64,000 nt of DNA from Blastococcus saxobsidens (lineage in GTDB: Bacteria > Actinomycetota > Actinomycetes > Mycobacteriales > Geodermatophilaceae): contig NZ_JAAGWG010000011.1 in NCBI RefSeq assembly GCF_010682065.1, forward strand, positions 1 to 64,000, in the 5' to 3' direction. The stretch's first letter is position 1. Every line of letters begins with the position of its first letter. The notes under the pieces were generated by a model. The model did not search any database. It worked only from the letters and a program-made list of their open reading frames with translations, and was not told where the DNA came from. Shown one piece after another: positions 42,305 to 52,857 of this stretch. Position numbers and translations under genes: made by a program.

Positions 42305-42607
42305 GTGAGCAGGAGTCGCAAGCCGTCCGTCTTCCAGGTGGGCAAGGTCCGCGACGACGGGCACACCGTCGTCATCTCCGGCTGGGGTCTCGGACTCTGT
42401 GCCGCGGCCTGCGCCTGCCACCGCCACCCGTCCGCCGGTCACCTGGCCATCGCCGAGGACCAGGCCGGCGGCTCCATCGGTCTGGTCAGCTTCCGCGAGG
42501 ACGGCTGCGACTGCTGCGAGCCGTGGACCTCCGAGGAACTCTCGGCGATCCTGCGCGACTTCCAGGCCGTGTCCGGCCTGGAGGTCCAGGAGCCCCTCGC
42601 CGGCTGA
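42305..42607 (+). CDS. Small cysteine-rich protein of unknown function
   Basis: 100 residues from GTG after GGGGAGGA. Six cysteines fall in two clusters, LCAAACACHRH (about residues 31-41) and GCDCCEPW (about 66-73), with two histidines nearby, an arrangement able to bind zinc or an iron-sulfur cluster. It has no signal peptide, so it is probably cytosolic. No family is recognised. A strong hairpin follows 9 bp after the stop, marking it as the end of a transcript. Confidence 0.6.
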   Translation: MSRSRKPSVFQVGKVRDDGHTVVISGWGLGLCAAACACHRHPSAGHLAIAEDQAGGSIGLVSFREDGCDCCEPWTSEELSAILRDFQAVSGLEVQEPLAG

Positions 42608-42616
42608 GAACGACCC

Positions 42617-42650
42617 CGGCTCCGTCCCCGCGTGTGCGGGGGCGGAGCCG
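42617..42650 (+). terminator. Strong hairpin after the cysteine-rich gene
   Basis: Arms 42617-42631 and 42636-42650 pair over 15 bp with one T-G pair and a GTGT loop. No U-tract. It stands between two same-strand genes, so a terminator separating the transcripts is likely. Confidence 0.8.
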
Positions 42651-42668
42651 CCGGGTAAGGACGTCCCC

Positions 42669-43148
42669 ATGGTGGGACGCGCTGCCCTGCGGGGCGCTCT
42701 GGCCGGCCTGGCCGGCGTCGCGGTGATGACGCTCGGCGAGAAGGTCGAGCAGGCGGTGACCGGCCGCCCGGACAGCTATGTCCCCGCGCGCACGCTCACC
42801 GCCCTCACCACCGGACGGCGGCTGCCGGAAACGTCGCGGCCGCCGGTCCGCAACCACCTCATGCACTGGGGCACCGGCGCCGCCGTCGGTGCCCTCCGTG
42901 GCATCTGGGCCGCGACCGGCCTGCGCGGCTGGCGGGCGTCGCTGTGGCACGCCTCCGTCCGGCTCGCCACCGACCAGACCCTGGAGAACGCCACCGGCGT
43001 CGGCGCGCCCCCCTGGACCTGGTCCCGGCGCGACCTGGTCGTCGACGTCGGCCACAAGGTCGTCTACTCCCTGGTCACCGGCGCCGTCGCCGACCGGCTG
43101 GTACCGCTCGCCCCCGACCGGGACGCCGCAGGCACCGCCCCCGCGTGA
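42669..43148 (+). CDS. Hypothetical membrane-associated protein
   Basis: 159 residues; AAGGA precedes the ATG. The N-terminal hydrophobic segment (GRAALRGALAGLAGVAVMTLGEKVEQ) and a second one near HWGTGAAVGALRGIWAATGLRGW suggest membrane contact, followed by SLVTGAVADRLVPLA. It resembles the small DUF1440-type proteins of actinobacteria in outline only. A 159-bp spacer to the NlpC/P60 gene follows, with no gene and no recognised cyclic-di-AMP riboswitch. Confidence 0.55.
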   Translation: MVGRAALRGALAGLAGVAVMTLGEKVEQAVTGRPDSYVPARTLTALTTGRRLPETSRPPVRNHLMHWGTGAAVGALRGIWAATGLRGWRASLWHASVRLATDQTLENATGVGAPPWTWSRRDLVVDVGHKVVYSLVTGAVADRLVPLAPDRDAAGTAPA

Positions 43149-43307
43149 CGGGTGGTGCACCGTGGGGCGGATGTGACGGGCGGGGTGCGCTCCCGGCCCC
43201 CGGCCCGCGCGCCGCCCACTACTTGTCGATACCGGCTCCCTACCGTCCGTGCTGACGCGCATGGTTGAAGCCCCCTTCCCCGGGCTCGGCGCGGGTGATC
43301 GGAGGCC

Positions 43308-44339
43308 ATGGTGCAGTCGCAGCTCAGGACCACCCGTCGCCGTTCGCGCGCCGTCCTGGCGGCCGCCGCCGTCGTGACCGCCGCGACGGCCGTGCTCAGC
43401 CCCATGTCCGCGACCGCGGCCCCCGGCTCCGCCGCGGAGGCCGCGACGCTGATGGCCGAGGCCGCCCAGCAGCTGACCCAGGTCGAGGCGCAGGTCCACG
43501 AGGCCGAGGAGATCGTCGCCGCTCAGCAGGAGGCCGCCGCGACCGCCCAGGCCCAGGCCCAGGCCGCCCGCGACGCACTCGCGGTGCACGAGCCGCAGAT
43601 CCGCGCGATCGTGCAGAGCAGCTTCACCGAGAAGACCCAGTCCCGCGTGGCGGCGTTCCTCACCAGCGACTCCGCGGACGACCTCGTCCAGCAGATGACG
43701 ACGCTGGACATGATCGCCACCCACACCAACACGGTCATCTCCGCCGCCGCGGCCGCGCGAGCCGCAGCCGAGGAGGCGCAGCTGGTGGCTGACCAGGCCG
43801 CCGCCACCGCACGGGCCGGGCTCGACCAGCTCAAGGCCCAGGAGGCCGAGGTGGAGCGCCGGGCAGCCCAGTACCAGTCGGACTACGCCCGGCTGTCCGC
43901 GGCGGAACAGGACCGCGTCTCCAACCTCGTCTCCGGCCCGAAGCTGCGGGCGCCGTCGGTGGACGAACTGCCCGTCGCGCCGGGCAGCGCCGCGGCGACC
44001 GCCATCCAGGTCGCGCTGTCCAAGGTCGGCTCGCCCTACCGTCGGGGGGCCACCGGTCCCGATGCCTTCGACTGCTCCGGGCTCATGGCCTACGCCTACG
44101 CCGCCGCGGGCGTCACCCTGCCGTCCCGCACCAGCGCCGGCCTGTCCAAGATGGGCCCGCCGCTCTCCCGCGGCGAGCTGCAGCCCGGCGACCTGGTCTT
44201 CTACTACTCACCGATCAGCCACGTCGCCCTCTACATCGGTGACGGGATGATCGTCCACGCCCGCACCTACGGGACCCCGCTGTCGGTCACCACCGTCGAC
44301 CAGGGCGGCTTCCGGTTCGGCGTCCGGCCCACCGGCTGA
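43308..44339 (+). CDS. Secreted NlpC/P60 peptidoglycan endopeptidase
   Basis: 343 residues, RipA-like. The start is unusual: GGAGG is only 2 nt before the ATG, so the GTG at 43311 may be used instead. An export signal ends near SATAAPGS (about 38). Residues 40-200 form a long Ala/Gln/Glu-rich coiled coil (QVEAQVHEAEEIVAAQQEAA). The catalytic domain has Cys256 in FDCSGLM, His in ISHVALYIGDG and a third residue in IVHARTYG. It should cleave stem-peptide bonds in peptidoglycan during growth or division. Its last 132 bp are overlapped antisense by the YdeI-like gene. Confidence 0.9.
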   Translation: MVQSQLRTTRRRSRAVLAAAAVVTAATAVLSPMSATAAPGSAAEAATLMAEAAQQLTQVEAQVHEAEEIVAAQQEAAATAQAQAQAARDALAVHEPQIRAIVQSSFTEKTQSRVAAFLTSDSADDLVQQMTTLDMIATHTNTVISAAAAARAAAEEAQLVADQAAATARAGLDQLKAQEAEVERRAAQYQSDYARLSAAEQDRVSNLVSGPKLRAPSVDELPVAPGSAAATAIQVALSKVGSPYRRGATGPDAFDCSGLMAYAYAAAGVTLPSRTSAGLSKMGPPLSRGELQPGDLVFYYSPISHVALYIGDGMIVHARTYGTPLSVTTVDQGGFRFGVRPTG

Positions 44340-44912
44340 GCCGGCCGGGCCACCCGCCAGCGACTGCACGGCCGCGGCGATCCGCTTCGCGCGGGTGCCC
44401 GGGGTCGCCGCGGTCTGCACCCGCCACAGCACCGAGTACCGGTCGCCGCTGGTCAGCCCGTCGAACACCGCCCGGGCACCGGGTGCGGCGTCCAGGGCCG
44501 CCGCCAGGTCGTCGGGCACCGTGATGGTCGCCGGACCGGCGTAGGCGCGCTCCCACCGGCCGTCGGCCTTCGCCGCCTCCACCGCCGCCAGGCCCGCCGG
44601 CCGCATCCTGCCGTGCGCGGTCAGCCGTGCCACCGTCTCGACGTTCTTCAGCGACCACACGCTGCGCGGCCGCCGCGGGGTGATCCGCTGCAGGTACCAG
44701 GAATCGTCCAGCCGGTTGGCCCGGCCGTCGATCCAGCCGAAGCACAGCAGGACCTCCACCATCCCGGCCCAGTCGACCGAGGGGATCCCCGAACTCTTCT
44801 TGGCGATCCGCACGTACAACCCGGCGGCGCTGTCGTGGTGCTCCTCGAGCCATGCCTCGAGAGCGGCCTGGTCGGCGAACGCCAGCACCGGCAGGTCCGT
44901 GGGTTCCGTCAC
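44208..44912 (-). CDS. YdeI/OmpD-associated family protein
   Basis: 234 residues from GTG (AGGA upstream). Typical YdeI features: AALEAWLEEHHDSAAGLYVRIAKK, VEVLLCFGWIDGRANRLDDSWYLQRITPRRPRSVWS (marked for position only, about 50-88), and a C-terminal AAATPGTRAKRI. The family is widespread and its function uncertain. The usual protein ends about residue 190; here the frame continues about 44 residues through the 3' end of the NlpC gene in antisense. That tail is probably non-functional, from a lost stop codon. Confidence 0.82.
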   Translation of the reverse strand: MTEPTDLPVLAFADQAALEAWLEEHHDSAAGLYVRIAKKSSGIPSVDWAGMVEVLLCFGWIDGRANRLDDSWYLQRITPRRPRSVWSLKNVETVARLTAHGRMRPAGLAAVEAAKADGRWERAYAGPATITVPDDLAAALDAAPGARAVFDGLTSGDRYSVLWRVQTAATPGTRAKRIAAAVQSLAGGPAGSAGGPDAEPEAALVDGGDRQRGPVGAGVDDHPVTDVEGDVADR

Positions 44913-45019
44913 GCCGCCATCCTGCGCGAGGGGGGTGACGGTTTCGACGGTCGACGTCGCGGCTACCGGGCGTCGGGGTGGCCGCCCGTCCAGAGGTGCG
45001 GCCGAGGAGAGGGGACAGC

Positions 45020-45740
45020 GTGGGCGACCGGGGACCGGGACCGGCGGTGGTGTGGCTGGTCCGGCACGGGGAGAGCGTCGGGAACCTCGCCGATGCCCGG
45101 GCCCATGCCGACGGCGCCGGGCGCCTGGAACTCGACGTCCGCGATCCCGACGTCCCGCTCTCGGACACCGGCCGGTCGCAGGCCGAGGCGCTGGGCCGCC
45201 ATCTCGCCTCCCTGCCCGCGGACCAGCGACCCACGGCCGTCCTCACCTCGCCGTTCGCCCGCGCCCTGAGCACCGCGCAGCTGGCCGTCGCGGGGCTGGA
45301 CCTACCCCTGCGCGCCGACGAGCGGCTGCGCGAGCGCGACTTCGGGGCCTTCGACGGCATGACCGGGGCCGGGATCCGGGAGCAGTTCCCCGACGAGGCG
45401 CGCCGGCGGGACCTGCTGGGCAAGTTCTACTACCGCCCGCCGGGCGGCGAGAGCTGGGCCGACGTGGCCCAGCGCATCCGCAGCCTGCTGGCCACCGAGG
45501 CGCTCCGGCACGACGGCGACCGGCTGCTCGTCGTCGCCCACCAGGCGGTCGTGATGGTGTTCCGCTACGTCCTGGAGGGGCTCACCGAGCAGGAACTGCT
45601 CGACGTCGATGCGCGCGAGCAGGTCGCCAACGCCTCCCTCACCCGGTACGAGGCCGACGACGACGGCACGCTGCACCTGCACTCGTACAACGCCGTGGAC
45701 CACCTGGTCGCCCGGTCCCAGGACGTCACCGAGGAGCCCG

Positions 45741-45760
<20 letters not shown>
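45020..45760 (+). CDS. Histidine phosphatase (phosphoglycerate mutase-like) protein
   Basis: 246 residues from GTG, which follows GAGGAGAGGGG. The catalytic phospho-histidine motif LVRHGES is at residues 13-19, with Arg in SPFARAL, the acid in ERDFGAFDGM and the second histidine in VVAHQAVVMV. It resembles 2,3-diphosphoglycerate-dependent mutases and broad phosphatases. The substrate is unknown. Its end overlaps the nnrD start by 20 bp, suggesting joint translation. Confidence 0.87.
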
Positions 45761-48048
<2,288 letters not shown>

Positions 48049-48053
48049 GCCGG

Positions 48054-48725
48054 TCAGGCGGTCAGCGGCGGGGCGGCGACCGACTCCCCGGCCGCCGCGG
48101 TGAACAGCGCCGCCGCCTCGGGGTCGGCGGGGAGCTCCTCCCCGCCGGCCGCGAAGAGCCGCTCGAGGAAGGTGCGGACGGCGGGCCCGTCGACCGCGTC
48201 GGCGCCGCGCAGCAGCTCCGGGGCGGCGTGCAGGGCGAGCAGCAGCAGGTGCGGCACCCGGGGGGCGCCAGGGCGCAGCGCCGGCTGGACGTAGGGCAGG
48301 TCGAGCCGCCGCGCACCGCGGCGGGCGTAGAACCGCAGCCGCGCGAGCGGGTCCCCCCGGCCGGGGGACGCGGCGTGGTGCCCGGGCTCCTCGACCTCGG
48401 CGAGCACCAGGCAGGGGTCGTGGCGAGCGGTCCACCGGGCGATCGCGGCGTCCAGCAGTCGGCCGCCGTGCCCGGCGGACCGGGCGTCGGCCCGGGCGGC
48501 CAGGTAGGACAGCAGCACGACGCCCGCGTCCGGGAAGAACTCCGCCACGGCGACCGCGAGGTGCCCACCCCGGTCGCGGAGCGCGAGCACCTCGGCCGTC
48601 CCCGCGGCCACCGACCGGACCAGCTCGTCGGCGTCCACCAGCTCCTCGGGCGGGAACGCGGGAACCAGCAGGCCGGCGTGCACGGCCCGCAGCTCAGCCG
48701 GATCGGTCAGCACGGCGGGTCGCAC
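48054..48725 (-). CDS. GNAT-family N-acetyltransferase-like protein
   Basis: 223 residues; GTG is chosen because AGGAGG stands 6 nt upstream (an ATG at 48743 is also in frame). A GNAT core is visible: LVPAFPPEEL at the N-terminus, VAEFFPDAGVVLLSYLAARADARSAGHGGRLLDAAI containing the acetyl-CoA loop (ARSAGHGG), and FYARRGARRLDLPYVQPAL. The C-terminal extension of about 60 residues is Ala/Glu-rich. Substrate unknown. It overlaps the 3' end of the 760-residue gene by 19 bp. Confidence 0.7.
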   Translation of the reverse strand: MRPAVLTDPAELRAVHAGLLVPAFPPEELVDADELVRSVAAGTAEVLALRDRGGHLAVAVAEFFPDAGVVLLSYLAARADARSAGHGGRLLDAAIARWTARHDPCLVLAEVEEPGHHAASPGRGDPLARLRFYARRGARRLDLPYVQPALRPGAPRVPHLLLLALHAAPELLRGADAVDGPAVRTFLERLFAAGGEELPADPEAAALFTAAAGESVAAPPLTA

Positions 48726-50989
48726 CGGGCACCTCCTGCGCATCGGTCGGTTGCGGTCAGCCGGTGGGTGATCGCGCCGGTGGCGGCCGCGGTGAGCAGC
48801 GCGAAGCCGGCCAGCAGGGCCGACCGCCAGCCGGTGAGGGCGTACCCCGCCTGCAGCAGGGAGAAGATGCCCGAGATGCCGACCGCGGCGACCGCGGCGA
48901 GCAGGATGTCCATCCGCCGCCGGCCCCGTGCCTCGTCGTCCGCCTGCCGGGCCCGGGCGGTCGCCTCCTGCTCGCGCCGCCGGTCCTCGGCCAGCTCCTG
49001 GCGCCGCCGCACCGAGCTGTCGATGAGCGCCCAGGCGCGGTCGCCCACGACGTCCTCGACCGTGCCCACGAAGTCCGCCCGCGCCCGGTCGAAGCCGGCG
49101 GCGGCCAGCAGGTGGTCCAGCGTCGTCCGCATCACCGGGGAGGTCACCAGCGACGGGGCGGTGATGAACATCAGGCGCAGCCGGGCGGCCATCACGAACA
49201 GCTGCATGGCGTGCTGGGCGGCCTCGAGGTCCCGCTGGGTGCCGTCGAGGAACGGCAGGTCCCAGGCCCCCTCGGCCGGCCGTCGCGCGATCTCCTCCTG
49301 CAGTCGTTCCATCTCCCGGTTGATCCGGTAGTAGTGGTCGGCGAGCTCCACCTGCCAGCCGGCGAACAGGCCGTCCAGCGTGGCCACGAACTCGGCTGCC
49401 TCCTGCACCGCGTCCACCATGTAGCTCGGCGCCCTCGGGCAGGCCAGCGCAGTGGTGTTGGCGGTGCGCAGCACCAGCCCTTCGACCATCCCCGGGGCGT
49501 CGATGGCGGTGGCGGCGTCGGGCCGGTAGCCGGCCCACTCGGCGATCGCGCTGACGCCGTGCCGCACCGGGTGGCCGAGCAGGGCGCCGCCCACCAGCGC
49601 CCGCAGCCGCTCCGGGTCCTCCACGGGCACCGGGGGCCGGCCCGGTACGAGTGCTTCGGCCCGCTCGACGCGGGTGAGCACGTGGTAGGCGCCGGCGCGG
49701 GTGCTCACCGCCACCGAGTCCTCCCGCGTGTGCTCGGCGAACTGGCCGCAGAGGTCCGCGCAGATCGCCGCCGCCAGATCGCTGAGCCGGCCCCATTCCA
49801 GCCCCGGGAGGCCGTCGGCGGGCACCAGCGGCGTCCCGAGCTCGCGCAGGTCCGCCGCCTCGGGCGCGGCTCGGACCTGGGCCGCGTACAGCGCCTGCGG
49901 GCCCGCCTCGCTCAGCGGGGCGACGATGCGGACGCAATGGTTGCCCAGCTCGGTCAGGCGCACCTCCACCCGCAACCGGTGCGGCTCCCCGAGGTCGGCG
50001 TCGGGCAGGAGCACGTCGGGCAGGACCAGCGCGGCGCCGGCGTACTGCCGGCCCAGCGGGTCGTTGCCCTTCCAGACGTCGTTGAGCGGCAGCTCCCGCT
50101 CGACCCCGGTCACCGGCATCCCGGCCAGGGTCCAGCGGGCGCCCGTGCCGCGCACGGCGCGCACGGCGGCCCCGGGCGTCACCCCGCGCAGGCCGAAGGG
50201 GTAGAGGTGGACGACGCTGCCGGCGGCCACCCGCAGCGCCGGGGCCTGCGCGTCGCGCAGCGCCTCCAGCGACGCCCGGTGCGCGCGGAGCTCCCCCCGG
50301 GCGACGTCGTCCGCGGCGAACCGGGCCTCGGCGCGGGCCAGGACGGCGACGGCGTCGGCCAGGACGTCGTCCCCCGCCGCCGGGTACCCGCTGACCGCCC
50401 GGGCCGCGATGGCGACGGCCCGGTAGTAGTCCGCCTCGGCGTCGGCGACCTCGGCGGTGTGCTCGCTCAGCGGGTCGCCGGCCCGGTCGGAGCACAGGGC
50501 GGCGACCTCGGCAGCCACGGTGGCCGTCGCGGCGGCGTGCTCGGCCAGCACGACCAGGCTGCCCGAGGCCGCCGCGGCCTCGACGAGCATCTCCCGGCCG
50601 ACCAGCGCGAGCAGCGCCCACTCGCCCTCGGCTGCGCCGCCGTCGGCCGGGCGGGCGGCCAGCGCGGTGTCGATGACCGCCTGGACCGGGCCGTGCTCCC
50701 AGGAGACCTCCCAGGCGGCCTCGCAGTCCGCCCGCAGGCAGAGCGCGAGCAGCCCGCCGGCGGTCCGCTCGCCGGCCGTCAGGCGCACCGCGGTCCGGAG
50801 CGCGTCGGCCGCGGCGGCGGAGAGGCCGCCGTCGGCGCGGTCGGCGTTCCACCGGCCGAGGCCGCCGAGTGCGGCCAGCTGGTCGCGGGGCATGCCGGCC
50901 GAGGTGACGACCTCGCCGAGCCAGGCCCGCGCGGGGGCGGTGTCCCCGTCGTCGAGCGGCTCCAGCAGGTCGCCGGCCAGGCTGGTCAT
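48707..50989 (-). CDS. Large protein of unknown function with C-terminal membrane hairpin
   Basis: 760 residues. No family was recognised. Residues 1-240 are Ala-rich helical, TPR-like in texture, with GGLLALCLRADCEAAWEVSWE. Residues about 255-400 are beta-rich: VVHLYPFGLRGVTPG, RWTLAGMPVTGVERELPLND, VWKGNDPLGRQYAGAALVLPDV, RLRVEVRLTELGNHCVRIV. Residues 520-690 are helical with a charged coiled coil (RRRQELAEDRRREQEATARARQA). Two close helices at about 694-716 and 721-740 follow, giving a CorA-like long-helix plus two-helix end but without a GMN motif. It is probably a membrane-tethered cytosolic sensor or effector, by shape only. A GNAT gene overlaps its 3' end. Confidence 0.6.
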   Translation of the reverse strand: MTSLAGDLLEPLDDGDTAPARAWLGEVVTSAGMPRDQLAALGGLGRWNADRADGGLSAAAADALRTAVRLTAGERTAGGLLALCLRADCEAAWEVSWEHGPVQAVIDTALAARPADGGAAEGEWALLALVGREMLVEAAAASGSLVVLAEHAAATATVAAEVAALCSDRAGDPLSEHTAEVADAEADYYRAVAIAARAVSGYPAAGDDVLADAVAVLARAEARFAADDVARGELRAHRASLEALRDAQAPALRVAAGSVVHLYPFGLRGVTPGAAVRAVRGTGARWTLAGMPVTGVERELPLNDVWKGNDPLGRQYAGAALVLPDVLLPDADLGEPHRLRVEVRLTELGNHCVRIVAPLSEAGPQALYAAQVRAAPEAADLRELGTPLVPADGLPGLEWGRLSDLAAAICADLCGQFAEHTREDSVAVSTRAGAYHVLTRVERAEALVPGRPPVPVEDPERLRALVGGALLGHPVRHGVSAIAEWAGYRPDAATAIDAPGMVEGLVLRTANTTALACPRAPSYMVDAVQEAAEFVATLDGLFAGWQVELADHYYRINREMERLQEEIARRPAEGAWDLPFLDGTQRDLEAAQHAMQLFVMAARLRLMFITAPSLVTSPVMRTTLDHLLAAAGFDRARADFVGTVEDVVGDRAWALIDSSVRRRQELAEDRRREQEATARARQADDEARGRRRMDILLAAVAAVGISGIFSLLQAGYALTGWRSALLAGFALLTAAATGAITHRLTATDRCAGGARCDPPC

Positions 50990-51106
50990 CGCGAAGGTCC
51001 ACCGTTCTCGTGCAGGTCAGCGGATGCTATGCCGCGGCTCCGGCCGGTCCGGCCTCCCGCGCGGGGAGGGTGGCCGGAACCCCGCCGGCTGTGCTGTGGT
51101 GGGTGG

Positions 51107-51640
51107 GTGAGCGACGCATTTCTCGGTGCCCTGGAGTTCGGCTCCCCGCAGATCGACGACGAGGCCTTCGTGGCGCCCACGGCGGTCGTGGTCGGGGCGG
51201 TGACGATGGGGCCGCGCTCGAGCATCTGGTACGGCGCGGTGGCCCGGGCCGACGCCGAGGTGATCGAGATCGGTGCGGACTCCAACATCCAGGACGGCTG
51301 CACGCTGCACTCCGACCCCGGCTTCCCGCTGGTCGTCGGCGAGCGGGTGTCCGTCGGCCACCGGGTGGTGCTGCACGGCGCCCGCATCGACGACGACGTG
51401 CTGGTCGGCATGGGCAGCATCGTCATGAACGGCGCGCACATCGGCTCGGGCTCGATCGTGGCCGCCGGCGCCGTCGTCACCCAGGGCAAGGTCTTCCCGC
51501 CCCGCTCGCTCATCGCCGGGGTCCCGGCGAAGGTGCTGCGCGAGGCCACCGACGACGACCAGCTGCACATCCAGGGCAACGCGATCAGCTACACCGACCG
51601 GCTGGACGCAGCCCGGCAGGTGCGCCGGCTGGAGGGCTGA
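51107..51640 (+). CDS. Gamma carbonic anhydrase-like hexapeptide protein
   Basis: 177 residues of left-handed beta-helix repeats. Metal-site pattern: IQDGCTLHSDPGFP with the first His, VGHRVVLHGARI with the other two, and RSSIWYGAVARAD at the start of the helix. It belongs to the PaaY/YrdA/CaiE group, where activity is sometimes absent. The GTG start is not strongly supported. It is convergent with the class V aminotransferase gene. Confidence 0.88.
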   Translation: MSDAFLGALEFGSPQIDDEAFVAPTAVVVGAVTMGPRSSIWYGAVARADAEVIEIGADSNIQDGCTLHSDPGFPLVVGERVSVGHRVVLHGARIDDDVLVGMGSIVMNGAHIGSGSIVAAGAVVTQGKVFPPRSLIAGVPAKVLREATDDDQLHIQGNAISYTDRLDAARQVRRLEG

Positions 51641-51646
51641 CGTCGC

Positions 51647-52846
51647 TCAGCCGGCGAGCCACTCGCGCAGGCCGGTGAGCAGCCGGTCGACGTCGTCGTC
51701 GTCGCTGTAGGGGGCCAGGCCGACCCGCAGCCCGCCGGGATCGCCGAGCCCGAGCCACCGGCTCGCCTCGATCGCGTAGAAGGAGCCGGCCGGTGCGTTG
51801 ACGCCCCGGCCGGCGAGGAACCGGTAGGCCTCCGCGGCATCGCGACCCTCGAACGTGAGCAGCAGCGTCGGGGTGCGCTCGGCGGCCCGCGACCACAGCC
51901 GGACGCCGGGCAGCTGCGCGAGCCCGGCCTCCAGGCGCTCGCGGAGCCGGTCCTCGTGCTCCTCGATCGCGGTCATCGCCGCGACCAGCCGCTCCCGGCG
52001 GGACCCGGCGCCCCCCAGGTCGGCGAGGAAGCCGACGGCCGCCGTCGTCCCGGCCAGCAGCTCGTAGGGCAGCGTGCCCAGCTCGAAGCGCTCGGGCACG
52101 GCTTCCGACGACGGCAGCAGCTTGCCCGGCCGCAGGCCGGCCAGCAGCGCGGGATCGGCGGCCAGGACGCCGCAGTGCGGGCCGAGGAACTTGTACGGCG
52201 AGCACAGGTACACGTCGGCGCCCAGGGCCGGGACGTCGACCGGCGCGTGCGCGGTCAGGTGCACGCCGTCGACGACGAGCAGCGCCCCGACCGCGTGCAC
52301 CCGCTCGGCGATCGCCGGGAGCGGCGGGCGGGTGCCGATCAGGTTGGACGCCCCGGTCACCGCGACCACCCGGGTGCGGTCGCTGAGCACCGCGGCGACG
52401 TCGTCGGCGGTCAGCTCGCCGGTGGCCGGGTCGAAGGCCGCCCACCGCACCGTCGCCCCGGCCGCCTCCGCGGCCAGCACCCACGGGCGGATGTTCGCGT
52501 CGTGGTCGAGCCGGGTGACGACCACCTCGTCCCCGGGCCCCCAGCCCGCCGCCATCGTGCGGGCCAGGTCGAAGGTGAGCGCGGTGGCGCTGCGCCCGAA
52601 CACGACGCCGCCGGCGTCGACGCCCAGCAGGTCGGCCATCGCCGCCCGCGCCGCGAGCACCGTGGCGTCGGCCGTCCGCTCGGCCTCGGTGACCGAGCCG
52701 CGGTTGCTGATCGGTGCGGTCAGGGTCGCGGCGACCGCCTGGGCGACGGCGGTGGGCACCTGCGTGCCGCCGGGACCGTCGAAGTGCGCGGTGCCGCTGC
52801 TCAGGGAGGGGAAGCAGGCGCGGAGGGCGGCGACGTCGAGGCTCAC
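51647..52846 (-). CDS. Class V aminotransferase / cysteine desulfurase-like (VC1184 subfamily)
   Basis: 399 residues. PLP-binding lysine in CSPYKFLGPHCG (about 215); other marks are AHFDGPGGTQVP, SNRGSVTEAERT, VVTRLDHDANIRPW and VVDGVHLTAHAPVD. It fits the cysteine desulfurase-like VC1184 subfamily, whose reaction is not defined. It is last in the metY-metX-led unit, 11 bp after the aldolase-like gene. A TAGCGT box 8 nt before its GTG suggests an extra internal leaderless promoter. Confidence 0.85.
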   Translation of the reverse strand: MSLDVAALRACFPSLSSGTAHFDGPGGTQVPTAVAQAVAATLTAPISNRGSVTEAERTADATVLAARAAMADLLGVDAGGVVFGRSATALTFDLARTMAAGWGPGDEVVVTRLDHDANIRPWVLAAEAAGATVRWAAFDPATGELTADDVAAVLSDRTRVVAVTGASNLIGTRPPLPAIAERVHAVGALLVVDGVHLTAHAPVDVPALGADVYLCSPYKFLGPHCGVLAADPALLAGLRPGKLLPSSEAVPERFELGTLPYELLAGTTAAVGFLADLGGAGSRRERLVAAMTAIEEHEDRLRERLEAGLAQLPGVRLWSRAAERTPTLLLTFEGRDAAEAYRFLAGRGVNAPAGSFYAIEASRWLGLGDPGGLRVGLAPYSDDDDVDRLLTGLREWLAG

Positions 52847-52857
52847 GGCCGCCGACG

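Noticed and set aside
43149-43307. Cyclic-di-AMP (ydaO) riboswitch before the NlpC/P60 gene
   Set aside because: Such elements often precede wall-hydrolase genes in actinobacteria, but none of the conserved ydaO core strings was found in this 159-bp spacer.
48764-51106. Long plus-strand frame leading into the carbonic anhydrase gene
   Set aside because: It is antisense to the 760-residue gene and its translation is Gly/Arg/Val-rich low complexity. The carbonic anhydrase fold begins only at SDAFLGALEFG, so the start was placed there.
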